Of a DNA stretch of 64,000 nucleotides, positions 1 to 11,155 are shown piece after piece (positions within the stretch are counted from its first letter, which is position 1; each line of letters begins with the position of its first letter). The stretch lies in the NCBI GenBank assembly GCA_963580285.1, contig OY757017.1, positions 110,455,245-110,519,244 on the forward strand. Direction: 5' to 3'. A model generated the notes under the pieces. It made no database searches and had not been told where the DNA came from. It saw only the letters and a program-made list of their open reading frames with translations. The DNA is from Lucinisca nassula (taxonomy: Eukaryota > Mollusca > Bivalvia > Lucinida > Lucinidae). Position numbers and translations under genes: made by a program.

Positions 1-720
1 TTAAACCGCTACGCAGATAGGATAAAAATATCATCCGTAGCATCCTTGATCTGGGTGTTGAAAATTTGTATTTTTCATGATAATCAGTTTTACAGCTTTG
101 TTGCTATGGCAACTTAGATTTTCCATAGACTTATTGTAAAATTTAAAAAAAATCATTTATTGCCAAGCATTTGCATATATTTTGACAAACCTTTCATAAA
201 AATGTTTCTTAGGTAATCTTCTATCTGCCATATGATTTTAGGCATACTGCTCATATTTACTGGTTGCCATGGAAACCAAAATGTCGATAATAATACAAAA
301 AAAAACATTAAAAAATCATCTTCTCAGGAACTACATGCTTTATGGGGCTGCGACTTTATGGAAATATTCACCATATCAGCCTTTACAGAATTCATGATTT
401 TTATGAAATTCTTTTTTAAGAAATTCGTATCTTTAGTTTGGTTGCTATGCCAACTGAATATTTCAATAGACTTATAATGGGGAAAATTGAAAAATGGCAG
501 TAACTGCCAAACCTTTGTAGATATTTTGATAGAACTTTCATAGAAATGTTCCTTAAGCAATCTTCTGTCTTTTATGGAAATCGGCTCTTTAGTTTGGTTG
601 CTATGGCAACTCATATGTCCCGTAGACTAAGATAGGATAATTGAAAAATGACATTATCTGCCAAGTCATTGCAGGTATTTTGACAAAACTTTTATAGAAA
701 TGTTCCATGTGAACCTCTAT
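1..720. repeat. Degenerate tandem repeat, about 3-4 units
   Basis: Units of roughly 160-180 bases share a landmark close to GGTTGCTATGGCAAC (near 100, 260, 438 and 596) followed by a stretch like TCATAGAAATGTTCCTT. The second landmark also occurs in the tandem core at 14683-16686, so this may be the core of an old element of that class. No flanking hairpin ends were seen. No gene is supported here. Confidence 0.5.
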
Positions 721-1445
721 CAGCCGTATACTTTTATGCCCGCGCCGGTTGTGCAAGAGGGTTTCGAAATTCTAAACCGTTGACCCCAAAACGTCTCCTA
801 CGGGGCACGCAAAACTCCACCCAAATTTTGTCCCTACAAGTACTCAATAACTGCTTGATTGATTTGTTTTCTGAAATTTGGGGTGGGGGATATTTCAGAT
901 ATCAAGATGAAAATTTGTAAGAGGTTTTCGAAGGGACCCCCTGGAATTTCCAGGGCTTTGCCCCATCCCCGCCCTCTACTTTATAAGATGCCTATCTCAG
1001 AAACCTTTCAGATCCCCACCCCTGAAATATATACAAAATTGTTCTTTATGATAAGACTCATTTAGTGATTCTAACCAGGCTCCGTCGGTTTATTTTGCAA
1101 GCGTGAGTGCATTTATGTATGCACAGGTGATACATTTAATAGAGCGTTCCGGTAATTACCGGGTTTGAGTAATTGTGACAAATAACTATGATGACCAGTC
1201 AACAGGAAATCATTCAACCAGTCGTGACATTTTCTTAAATGCTTCCGGATCAAAAATCATCATTAGATAGTCTACGCCCGTTGGCGTACACAAATACGTC
1301 CCCCAAGTCCTTTTCCAAACATATATGGCATTTTGATGGACTGCACTTAAAGGGGTTTTTTTTAATAAAAAGATGTTGTTTTATTGACACTCGTAATGAA
1401 GTATGGCTCGATGAAAACAATGTGTGTTTTTTATTCGAATTTTAG
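721..1445 (+). other. Intron sequence before the first visible exon
   Basis: No coding region or recognised repeat was found. The stretch ends in the TTTTAG acceptor of the exon at 1446. Whatever encodes the N-terminus of the host protein lies to the left, outside the window. Confidence 0.5.
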
Positions 1446-1679
1446 TGCCACTTGAAGACAATGTTTTGTTTGTGACAGACTGGTCTCACAATAAAATCTA
1501 CCAGGTTTCTCTAGTTAATGACAGTGACGTGAGAGCCATTGACATAGAGTCTGCTGGAAATCCCAATGCAGTTATTTATAATCCTGTCAACAAACGTGTT
1601 ATATGGGCCGACACGAAAGACAAGAGTATACACAGCGTCTACCTTAATGGCACCGATCATAAAATACTTTATCATAACG
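1446..1679 (+). CDS. LDLR-B/EGF/sushi protein, exon A: propeller blades 1-2
   Basis: Internal exon of a multi-exon gene encoding an extracellular or membrane-anchored receptor-like protein. It is bounded by a TTTTAG acceptor and a GTATGT donor, and is phase 1 at both ends. The 78 codons contain two LDL-receptor class B (YWTD) segments: LFVTDW followed by NKIYQVSL, and RVIWADT followed by SIHSVYLNG. Each YWTD segment forms one blade of a six-bladed beta-propeller used for ligand binding in LDLR, LRP and nidogen relatives. Phase and reading frame continue into the exon at 12397. The start of the protein is not in this window. Domain identity rests on motif reading; orthology to a named LRP is not claimed. 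Confidence 0.88.
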
Positions 1680-1749
1680 GTATGTACCTTATCATGATTG
1701 TTATTTATCATATGGGCCCCGTCAAGCGATTTTGGTACTTATCGCCTAT

Positions 1750-1815
1750 GCGAGCAGCGAAGGTTCAGGCGAGCCTGCACATCCGAGCAGTCTCGCCAGA
1801 ACCTTCGCTGCTCGC
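1750..1815. repeat. Long inverted repeat (hairpin) just after exon A
   Basis: Two arms of about 24 bases beginning GCGAGCAGCGAAGG pair with a single mismatch around a loop of about 18 bases. GC content is higher than in the surrounding intron. It lies about 70 bases past the donor at 1680 and may be the tip of a small foldback element. Confidence 0.6.
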
Positions 1816-2211
1816 TCATACAAGCAGTGAATCAAGAGGAACCTTCAGACAGAAAGCCATATCCCCGGTCCCTCTGAATGGCTGGGCGTGCGCAGTTAAA
1901 ATTTGCCATGACGGAATGCTCGAAGACACAAATTCGCTTGGCGGGGCTCATATAACGTTGCTGTTATTTAGTGGATAACGTAATGTTAAAATATCATAAT
2001 ACCGTACTCACAATAACATGGTTATTGGCGTGTAACGTCAAGGCACCATCCTGACAATCCTATGATTGCTGTTGGACGTCTTCAGCAACGCAAGTTGATT
2101 TAAAACCGCGATATGATAGACAGACTCGTACACACGTGGTCATTTCTTGTGAAAATTATGAAACTCTCCAAATGCTCGTTTCATAAATTCTATATTAAAT
2201 GTAAGATCCTC

Positions 2212-2343
2212 TACAGTACAATTCCTAAATTAAGACCACCTTTGGGACTATTCAGATGGGTTCTTTTAGACTCGTCCAAGTAAGATTTTTAAAGAAGAAT
2301 AAGTCTTGATTGTTGGTGGTCTTTATTGTAGAATTTTACTGTG
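2212..2343. mobile_element. MITE with ACAGTA..AATTCC inverted ends (copy 1)
   Basis: The left end reads ACAGTACAATTCC followed by TTAAGACCACC. The right end is its inverse, GGTGGTCTT...GAATTTTACTGT. A second copy with the same ends lies at 35905-36108. No coding capacity; a non-autonomous DNA element of unknown superfamily. Confidence 0.6.
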
Positions 2344-2580
2344 TATTCACAAAAATACAGCTTTGCCATTGAGACACACCAAGCGCATGCACGCACAGTA
2401 AAGTCTTTGCCGTACTCTATGACCATGGACTAAAACCTTTTTTCTGCATACAGGTATAGCTGTATTCTGACTCCTTTTTATTCTGACTGATTTGATACAT
2501 CGTTGAGACATAATTTCGCTCGACACCGCATAATGTAATTATGTAGTCCAAGATGTAGATGTTATGTTGTGTCTAAAGAG

Positions 2581-2760
2581 GCCTTTGTGGCCAAGTGGAT
2601 AAAAGCTCTAACTCCTAATGTCTCTCACCGCTGTGGTTCTAGCCTTGCTCGGGTCACATGTAAGACGCCAAGTTCTTCAATGGAAGTCAGGTGTATTTTC
2701 TACGGGTAATCCGGTTTTCGCCCACTTCGATGTAGTGAAATAATCTTAAAAAGGTCATAA
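2581..2760 (+). mobile_element. tRNA-headed SINE, family C (copy 1)
   Basis: The head reads GTGGCCAAGTGGATAAAAGC (box A-like) with a degenerate box B near GGTTCTAGCC, then the family body (TCGGGTCACATGTAAGACGCC, GGTTTTCGCCCACTTC) and a tail ending AACAAACAAACAA. Better-preserved relatives are at 12909 and 36651. Confidence 0.7.
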
Positions 2761-3285
2761 CAAACAAACAATAGACTAAGACTACACGTTCATTCCTTGT
2801 CATTCAAAATTCCTATCGTTCAAAACTTGTCAAAATTCAACGAAACCAGATAAGATGAGTTTCAAATTAAGGGACGTGTGATCAACTGTAAGCTGAAAAT
2901 GATAGTTATGAAAACATTAGAAAACAGCCTCACGCCAAAACAGATTTTGGTGGATTGAATGTTAGCAAACATTTTGGCTCTCTCTTTCAAATTCTTTAAA
3001 TCACTATTTAAGACACTTATCATCTCTGCTGGGTCTGCCGAAGAAACACTTACGATGGCAGCCTCTGTATATAGTCTCGTTTTACCCTCTTAATCGTCCG
3101 GTATGTCGTTAATCTAATTTAGAACTAAGAAACGACCAAAAGTCGATCCTTACAAAACTCCAGCGGATAAGCTTGTCTATGATGTACTGCATTTCTTCCA
3201 TTTGCTATTATGTAAATGCTGTTCCATTGGTTGTTCCACTTACTGAGCCGAGTTATTCATATACTGGTAGTAGCCCTGTCCGTGT
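2761..3285 (+). other. Intron sequence without recognised features
   Basis: No open frame, RNA gene or repeat family was recognised here. It separates a SINE from a tandem repeat. Confidence 0.4.
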
Positions 3286-3962
3286 ATCGTGTACAGGGCT
3301 AGGGACACATTACTCTTTGAGTACAGCCCCTGATAGTTTTTACAAAACATAATTTCAGATTTTCGTCAACTGTTTGTGTTACAAAATTGAAATTTGGAAC
3401 ATATGGGCGCCGTATTGATGTATAGTGTATACCGGGTTCAGCGTCAAGGGCCCATAACGCTTTGGAGTTACATCCCTTGATAAGTTAACAATTTAATATT
3501 TATGAAACAAGTTTCATTACATATTTCTCAGGTACTATGAAAACTGTAAAGTTTAAAATCGGTACATATTGACGGTGGCCTGTTGGTTTGTGTATACTAC
3601 AATTAGGGCCAGTGACATATAACTCCTGGAGTTACATCCCTTGATAGGTGTTGCAATTTTTCATTAACGAAAAAGTTTCGTCTCATATTTTGCAAAGTTG
3701 CAATTTGATACAAACTTTGGCAATGGGTTGATATATCTTGTATACTGGATTCAGGACCAAGGTCAAATATTTCTTGGACTTACATCCCTTGATATGTTTT
3801 AAATTTTCCCATTGATGACTCACGTTTCTCAACAACTGTTGGGGTTACAAAGTTGAAATTTGGAACAAACATGGGCAATTGGTGGATGTATCATGTGTAC
3901 CAGAATCAGGGCTTAGAGCCCAGGACTCATGGAGCTAAATCCCTTGACAGGTTTTAAGTTTC
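3286..3962. repeat. Tandem repeat, about 4 units of about 165-175 bases
   Basis: Each unit carries a form of ACATCCCTTGATA and of GGGTTACAAAGTTGAAATTTG, spaced about 170 bases. Units are diverged. The layout resembles the tandem cores of the HINE/pearl-like elements elsewhere in the window, but no terminal hairpins were identified. Confidence 0.55.
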
Positions 3963-4408
3963 CATGTTACCATGTCCTACAATAATATACCTGGTAAATA
4001 TGAATTAAAAATGTTTCAACTCCTCTAGTAGTGCAGCAGCGGAGCTATAGTCAGATCCTCAATTAGCTTTCGATGTTTTAACTTGACTCTTCCTAACGTA
4101 ATTACGCTTGTTCTGAGGTTTTCCTTAAAAGCGATTTGGCACCTCTCTCTTTTAAATAATTTGAAAGAAAGGCCCAGGGAGCGCCAAAATCACAAGACGT
4201 ACAATGTAGGCCACTCTCGAGAAAACATACACAAAACAAGAATAATTACGAGTGTTTATGAAATGGAACAATCAGCCATCTGTTCCCCACACGGGGAGAT
4301 CAAACCATTAGAAATCACTAAACAACAACTCACAACAAATTCGCAGACATACAACAAAAATAACAGCAAAAGCAAAAGACCAACACAAATCTGGAAAAGA
4401 CTTACGGA

Positions 4409-4812
4409 GTGTTCACGGAGATGTTGCACTGGTGAGATAGGAGGCCTTCATGCGGACTGAACAAATTATTTGTCTAAATTGCGGCGGAAATAAGGGCGAG
4501 GATTGTGGCCACGTAAAATCGATTTAAGCCCCCCAGTGGAAATCTTTCCACTGACCGTTCCAAGTGGGTTCTTCTGTGGCGATTTATTTATGTTGTTGTT
4601 TGTTACTTACTGTGTGTATCACTTGTGTCTTTTAATTTTGGATGGTCATATGGCCATTTTGTGGGAAAGTAACTGTCCTTATGGCCTTCCTTTGTGTAGG
4701 TTTCCATTATGGTCTGGTCGCTTAATGTTTGTATTTCTTTCCCTTTGGTGTCTTTGATGGGTGGAGTAAGTTAATTGTATCGATTCCTGATCTTTGTTTT
4801 ACTTCTACTTTA
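4409..4812 (+). mobile_element. Naiad retroelement, 3'-end-only copy
   Basis: It starts GTGTTCACGGAGATGTTGCA and ends GTTTTACTTCTACTTT, matching the last about 400 bases of the Naiad copies N1, N2 and N6. It includes the conserved hairpin CAGTGGAAATC..TTTCCACTG near 4535. No reverse transcriptase sequence precedes it, so it is either a heavily 5'-truncated insertion or a solitary pseudo-LTR. Short open frames inside it are non-coding UTR. Confidence 0.75.
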
Positions 4813-5322
4813 CTATTTTTTGCCTGTTATGCCTCATCAGTGACCCTCACTTTTAAATACTTCCGAAATTCCCAATGGGAACGAAATTCCCAATGGGAAT
4901 CAATGATCCCAAAGGACTAGAATCACATGATAATACTGTTCTATAAAAGTAGAAAATCTTACACACTCACAGTTTTTATGATCTGTCTTGTGGTCCGAGT
5001 TTTCAAATAATTTCTGCAGACCATATCCACCCTGTCGATAAGGCTTCGCCGGGTTTGCTTGATTTGCTGAATGAGCCGTAGCGAGACAAAATCTACAGAA
5101 AAATCCGAGCAAGATGCAAAGTCTCGAGGATGCCTGCGAATGTATGCCAACCTTTGGCTACTTCGGAGACCTATGACGATGCGAAATGAAAACGTCGGAG
5201 CAGGAAGCGCGGATGCGCAGGGTGATTAAAACCTACGCATATCGCAAAGTTCTTATTATTGGTTTTGCTATGTTCTGGCTCAAATATTGCAACATTCCAG
5301 GTTTCAAACCACTACTATGTAC
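4813..5322 (+). other. Intron sequence; small direct repeat of a near-palindrome
   Basis: At 4866-4899 the near-palindrome TTCCCAATGGGAA occurs twice, separated by a few bases. Otherwise nothing recognised. Confidence 0.4.
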
Positions 5323-5442
5323 TTGTCATTTCATCTCAATGTCGGGTAAAAGTCCCACAAAGTTTGGAAGCAACGTCTCCAAAATGACCTTTACAGTGTT
5401 GACGGGGACGTTAAACCTCAAATCAAACAAAACAAAACTACT
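5323..5442 (+). mobile_element. SINE family A, 5'-truncated copy
   Basis: It contains only the 3' half of the family: CATTTCATCTCAATGTCGGG through GACGGGGACGTTAAACC to the CAAATCAAACAAAAC tail. The full copy at 8037-8338 shows what is missing. Confidence 0.75.
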
Positions 5443-5720
5443 ATGTACAATAAAAGGAAAAACAATAAGTACTTAACATGTAAAAATACAATTAATTGCA
5501 AAACATGCATACCGAATGTGCATAAATACAAAAAAATGTGCAAAAATGAGCACCAAGTATGAGGAAAGTTGGTACTTGAGGTTCTTCTTAGTTGCCTATT
5601 GCAGAGTTTTAGGAATATGTGTCTTTTCATATAAACATTGAAATGAAATGTATTTATGCATTCTTTTATACCAGTCACTCAAGATATTTATTTAACAGAA
5701 ATGCATTTTCAGTTTTTTAT

Positions 5721-8683
5721 TAGCTCACCTGTCACGTAGTGACGAGGTGAGCTTTCGGGATCACTTTTCGTCCGTCGTCCGTCGTGCGTCCGTCCGTGCG
5801 TGCGTCCGTCCGTGCGTAAACTTTTTCTTCAAGCGACATATCCTCCTAAACCACTGATTGGATTTTGACCAAACTTCACAAGAATTATCCTTATATGGTC
5901 CCCTTGCAAAGTTGTTCAAATGGTTCCGGTCCGTTGCACATCTAGGCCACAGGAACCAAAAATATTTTTTTTCACCGAAAACTTAAAAAATCTTCTTCTC
6001 TGAAACCACAAGGCCCAGGTCTTTGATATTTGGCATGAAGCTTCATCTAGTGGTCCCCTACCAAGATTGTTCAAATTATAGTGCTCGGTCCAAAAATGCC
6101 CCCGCCCCGGAGCCCTTTGGTTTTACATGGGCTTATATAGGGAAAATCTTTAAAAATCTTCTTCTCTGAAACTGCCAGGCCCAGGTCTTTGATATTTGGA
6201 ATGAAGCTTCATCTAGTGGACCCCTACCAAGATTGTTCAAATTATAGTGCTGGGGCCAAAAATGCCCCAGCCCCGGGGCCCTTTGGTTTTACATAGGATT
6301 ATAAAAGGGAAAACCGTTAAAAATCTTCTTCTCTGAAACTGCAAGGCCCAGGTCTTTGATATTTGGTATGAAGCTTCATCTAATGGACCCTACCAAGATT
6401 GTTCAAATTTCAGCCCTGGGGCCAAACATGCCCCTGCTCCGGGGCCCTTTGGTTTTACATGGGCTTATATAGGGAAAATCTTTAAAAATCTTCTTCACTG
6501 AAACCGCAAAGCCCAGGTCTTTGACATTAGGTATGAAGCTTCATCTGGTGGACCCCTACCAAGATTGTTCAAATTATAGTGCTGGGGCCAAAAATGCCCC
6601 CGCTCAGGGGCCCTTTGGTTTTTCATAGACTTATAAAGGGAAATCTTTAAAAATCATCTTCTCTGAAACCACAAGGCCTAGGTCTCTGATATTTGCCGTG
6701 AAGCTATATCTAGTGGACCATTACCAAGATTGTTCAAAATTTAGCCCTCAGACAAAATATGCCCCCGCCTCGGGCCCTTTGGTTTTACATAGACTTATAT
6801 AGGGAAATCTTTAAAAATCTTCTTCTCTGAAAACTCAAGGCCCAGGTCTTTGAAATTTGGTCTGACGCTACATCTAATGGACCCCTACCAAGATTGTTCA
6901 AATTAAAGTGCTGGGGCCAAAAATGCCCCAGGACCCTTTGGTTTTACATAGGATTATATAGGGAAAACCTTTAAAAAATCTTATTCTATGCAACTGCAAT
7001 GCCCAGATCTTTGATATTTGGTATGGAGCTTCATCTAGTGTACCCCTACCAAGATTGTTCAAATTATAGCCTTGGGCCAAAAATGCCCCCGCCCCAGGGC
7101 CCTTTGGTTTTACATGGGCTTATATAGGGAAAATCTTTAAAAATCTTCTCTGAAACCTCAAGGCCAAGGTCTTTGATATTTGGTATGAAGCTTCATCTAG
7201 TGGTCCCCTACCAAGACTATTCAAATTATAGTGCTGGGGCCAAAATTGCCCCCGCCCCGGGGCCCTTTGGTTTTACATGGGCTTATATAGGGAAAATCTT
7301 TAAAAAATCCTCTTCTCTGAAACCGTAAGGCCCAGGTCTTTGAAATTTGGTATGACGCTTCATCTAGTTGACCCCTACCAAGTTTGTTCAAATTATAGTG
7401 CTGGGGCCAAAAATGCCCCCGCTCAGGGGCCCTTTGCTTTTACATAGATTTATAAAGGGAAATCTTTAAAAATCATCTTCTCTGAAACCACAAGGCCTAG
7501 GTCTTTGATATTTGGTGTGAGCTACATCTAGTGGACCTTTACCAAGATTGTTCAAATTATAGCCCTGGAGCCAAATATGCCCCCGCCTCGGGCCTTTTGG
7601 TTTTACATAGACTTATATAGGGAAAATCTTTAAAAACCTTCTTCTGTAAAACCACAAGGCATAGGTCTTTGATATTTGGTGTGAAATTTCATCTAGTGGA
7701 GCTCTATCAAGATTGTTCAAATTATAGCCCTGGAGCCACAAATGCCCCCGCCCCGAGACCTTTGGTTTTACATAGACTTATATAGGGAAATCTTTAAAAA
7801 TTTCTTCTCTGAAACTGCAACGCCCATGTCTTTGATATGGAGCTTCATCTAGTGGACCTCTACCAAGGTTGTTCAAATTATAGCCCTCTGGCCACAAATG
7901 CCCCCGCCCTGGGGCCCTTTCGTTTTACATAGACTTATATAGAGATAATCTTTGAAAATCTTCGTCTCTGAAATAGCAAGGCCCAGGTCTTTGATATTTG
8001 GTGAAGCTTCATCTAGTGGGCCTCTATCAATAGTGTTAGGCCCTCGCCCATAGGGGCTTGAAGAAATATATGGGCCGCATGATGCTTCCACGCAGAGCTG
8101 AAGCCGGCCCGCACACTAGTACTGGTAAACCGCTTAGAGGATCTAAGCCTGTCCAGGAACCGCAGTGCGAGGCGGACCGTCCATGCTAATAAACCCTATT
8201 GGTTTTATTGGGCGACAGGGCTTGAGATGTCATTTCATCTCAATGTCGGGTAAAAGTCCCACAAAATTGGAAGCAACGTCTCCAAAATGACCTTTACAGT
8301 GTTGACGGGGACGTTAAACCTCAAATCAATCAAACAAATCTATCAATATTGTCTAAATTATAGCCCTGAGGCCAAAAATGTCCCCGCTCCGGGGCCATTT
8401 GGTTTTACATAGGCTTATGTAGGGAATATCTTTAAAAAAATCTTCTTCTCTGAAACCGCAAGGCCCAGGTCTTTGATATTTAGTGTGTAGCTTCATCTAG
8501 TGGACCTTTGCCAAGATTGTTCAATTATAGCCTTTGTTGATATTTGTTATGAAGCTTCACCTTTTTAGACCTCCCTTAACATTGTGCATTTTATAGCCCT
8601 GGGGTCAATAATGGCCCACCCTGGGACCCCCTTGTTACTCTATGGATTAGGTGAGCGATCCAGGGCCATCATGACCCTCTTGT
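5721..8683 (+). mobile_element. HINE/pearl-like element A with 166-base tandem core
   Basis: The 5' end is a hairpin built on TTAGCTCACCT and AGGTGAGCT, followed by a GTCCGTC-type microsatellite. About 14 tandem units of about 166 bases follow (landmark CCTTTGGTTTTACAT at 6121, 6287, 6453, 6619). The 3' end is the subterminal repeat AGGTGAGC, then AGGGCCATCATGACCCT and CTCTTGT. A microsatellite plus tandem core between a 5' inverted repeat and a 3' hairpin is the design of Helitron-derived HINE elements and of bivalve pearl elements. No protein is encoded. A SINE interrupts it at 8037-8338. Confidence 0.75.
8037..8338 (+). mobile_element. SINE family A, full copy inside element A
   Basis: About 300 bases from CCCTCGCCCATAGGGGCTTG to a tail of CAAATCAATCAAACAAA. 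It is flanked by TCTATCAATAGTGT (8023-8036) and TCTATCAATATTGT (8339-8352), a 14-base target duplication with one mismatch. The duplicated bases belong to the tandem core, so the SINE came later. Confidence 0.8.
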
Positions 8684-11155
8684 ATCCATACAGAGTAGTC
8701 CGAGCCTGCTTACTATGTAGACAAGACTCTTGACAGCGTGCTCCCAAGGCAGGTGAACTTGTATGCCGCTTGCAATCTTTGACCTTACCCTGTGATGGTG
8801 GGCTCTTTGTAAGGCTTACCAGGTGCTGGCTGGTAGACAACCTGAGTCTTTTTGATGCTGAGTTTGAGGCCATAGCTACACACAGCCTTGCTTGACTCAC
8901 ATTGTCACAGGGAATGGATCTGAAAGCTCATCGTCATTTTGGACTCGTGCAAGCATACCACTGTGGAACTGTCTTACCATTGCTACGAACTTGCTTGGAC
9001 ATCCGAACTACACCATGATTTTTCAAGGACCCTCACGACTTACTTATCAAATGCTTTGGTAAGGTCAACAAGGGTCATGTAAAGGTCCATGTTCTGTTCC
9101 TGACACTTCTTCTGAAACTGCCTTGCTGTGAAGATCATGATAATTGTTCCTCTGTCTTTCTTAAACCCACACTGGCTTTCTGGTAGAAGCCATGACTGTT
9201 CAAGGTGTTCGTCCAGTCGGTTTAGAAGGACCCTTGCGAGGACTTTCCAAGCAATTGACAATAAAGAGATACCACGATGATTGTCACAGATCTGAGGGTT
9301 CTCTTTCCGTTTGCATAATGCAAGCATCCTTGAATTCTCCACATAATGTGAAATAACCCCGTCATCTTTGAAACTGGAGTACTCCCTGCTTTGTAGATCT
9401 CAGCGGGTATTGCATCTGGTCCTAGGGCCTTACCAGATGCCAGAAGCTTTACTGCTTTCACTGTTTCAGTAACTGTTCGGAACTTGTCAAGCAGCAAATT
9501 ACATTCAACCAGTAGAAGGTTGTTGATAGCATCATCCTTGATAGAGGAAGGCCGATTAAGAGCACTATCAAAGTGCTTAGCCCACCTTTTCAAGATAGCC
9601 CCTTTGTCAGTCAGAAGACCAGTTCCATCTGCACTGAGAAGAGGAGTGATTCCTGAGGTCTGGGGACCGTAAATTTTAGTGAATCAATAACCTTCTTCAT
9701 ATCCTTTCTGTCTGCAAAGGACTGGATTTTATCAGCCTTTTTGCTCAGCCAGGAGATTTGGACTCTCTTGCATATATCTGAATAGGCTGCCTTGTTAGAT
9801 ATGGAGTTGGTATCGCTGAAGTATACCCTGTGGATTAGGTGTTTTTCTTCAAGGAGTCCCTGGATGCCTTTGTCATTCTCATCGACCCAGTCTTGATGTT
9901 TACGAGATACTGGACCTAGGGAATCCATTGCTGAAGAGTTAACACTGTCACTGAAGACTCTCCAGTTCTCTTCTGGATCGTCTGAACTGAATTCCAATAC
10001 ATCTAGTCTGTTGGCGACATCATGAATGAAGACTTGCCTCTTGCTCACTTGTTTCGGTTTTTAGACATCCAGTCTCTTGGGCACCTTCTTTCCTTTGGTC
10101 GCCGCGCAGGCGCGTGTGCAGGTTTCATTTGCTGACAACAACCTTGTGATCTGTCAAGCAGTCCGCACCACACACAGTCTTTGTCACCCAGACATCCTGA
10201 CTGAGATTCTAGTGTTTGGAGCGAGGATGCAGCCATGATGTCTTGTTACGAGTTGGCAGACGGAAGACTTTCTTTCTTTCTACTGCTACTGTGATCGGTC
10301 ATATTTGGCCATTACTCGCAGGTGTATATTACATACAGTCCAGTTTTTGCAGGATGAAAGCCTACATAGTAATCATCTAGTTATGGTAGAGTTCTTTAAC
10401 CTCCGGGACATGATTCTCCCTGCACAGGGGGCCTCCAGTTAACGTCCCGATCCGAAGGACGGTGCACTTTATGACATTCATCCCTGCAGATGATGCCAAT
10501 GGAGCGTGTTCGGACACCCGAAATTTTATCGTCGCTGCCGGGGATCGAACCCGGGACCTCTGGCATCAGACGCAAGTGCACTAACGACTGATCTATCACG
10601 CTCCAGACTTGTTAATGTTCAGCAGTTCAAGCTCTGCAGATCAGGGCATTGCTTTTACACTTTCCGTCTTCTCCATTCCCAATCACCCCTTCCCAGGTTT
10701 GATGGTCTTGGCCCATTCTAGCATTGAAGTCCCCCAGGATGATGAGTTTGTCTCCCTGGGGTGTAGCAGACATCACAGAGTCCATATCATCATAGAACTT
10801 CTTTGATCTCATGTGGGGTGTTCATTGTGGGTGCATAGGCACTTGCAATAGATGCATGCCTCTTACCAGATAAACGTTGTCTCCGTGTCATCAGGCGGTC
10901 ATTCATGCCTTTTGGAAGTCCTGAGAGCTTGTTGGCAAGGTGTGATATGATGGCGAAGCCTACTACTGCTTCATGCCGCTCTTCTTTTGTGCATCCACTG
11001 CAGAAGAAAGTGTAGCCAGCACCAACCTCTTTTGTTAGCCCTTCCTCTACAAGGCGAGCCTCACTAAGAGCTTCAATCCCGACTTTGTAACGATTAAGTT
11101 CTCTACCAACTAGAGCCTGTTCTTCGCTGTGGTCTGTCTGGACCAGCACTGTCCA
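8684..11155 (-). pseudogene. LINE remnant: EEP endonuclease plus reverse transcriptase, decayed
   Basis: Read leftwards from 11150, the pieces follow the order of a non-LTR retrotransposon. An exonuclease-endonuclease-phosphatase domain comes first (GAGYTFFCSG, SAYAPTM, LIILGDFNAR at 10627-11149), then a linker with SRKHQDW (9611-10048), then reverse transcriptase fingers (NHRGISLLS, DLYMTLVDLTKAFD at 9040-9593). Thumb-region sequence near 8700-8890 follows directly. Frameshifts and stops occur throughout. The block with the catalytic xADD motif is missing: the sequence jumps from the VKQGCV region to SYGLKLSIKKTQ near 8887. A SINE splits the endonuclease part at 10271-10604. The domain order matches proteins often misnamed craniofacial development protein 2-like. 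Inactive. Confidence 0.85.
10271..10604 (-). mobile_element. tRNA-headed SINE, family D, full copy with target duplication
   Basis: On the minus strand it starts at the right with GGAGCGTGATAGATCAGTCG (box A region) and box B GGGTTCGATCCCC, and ends in an (AAAG)n tail at the left. The 6-base direct repeat AGACTT flanks it (10265-10270 and 10605-10610). It sits inside the LINE endonuclease region and separates residues that belong together. Confidence 0.8.

Noticed and set aside
4083..4460. 125-codon open frame
   Set aside because: Basic, low-complexity sequence with no motif; its end overlaps the Naiad 3' end, which is non-coding.
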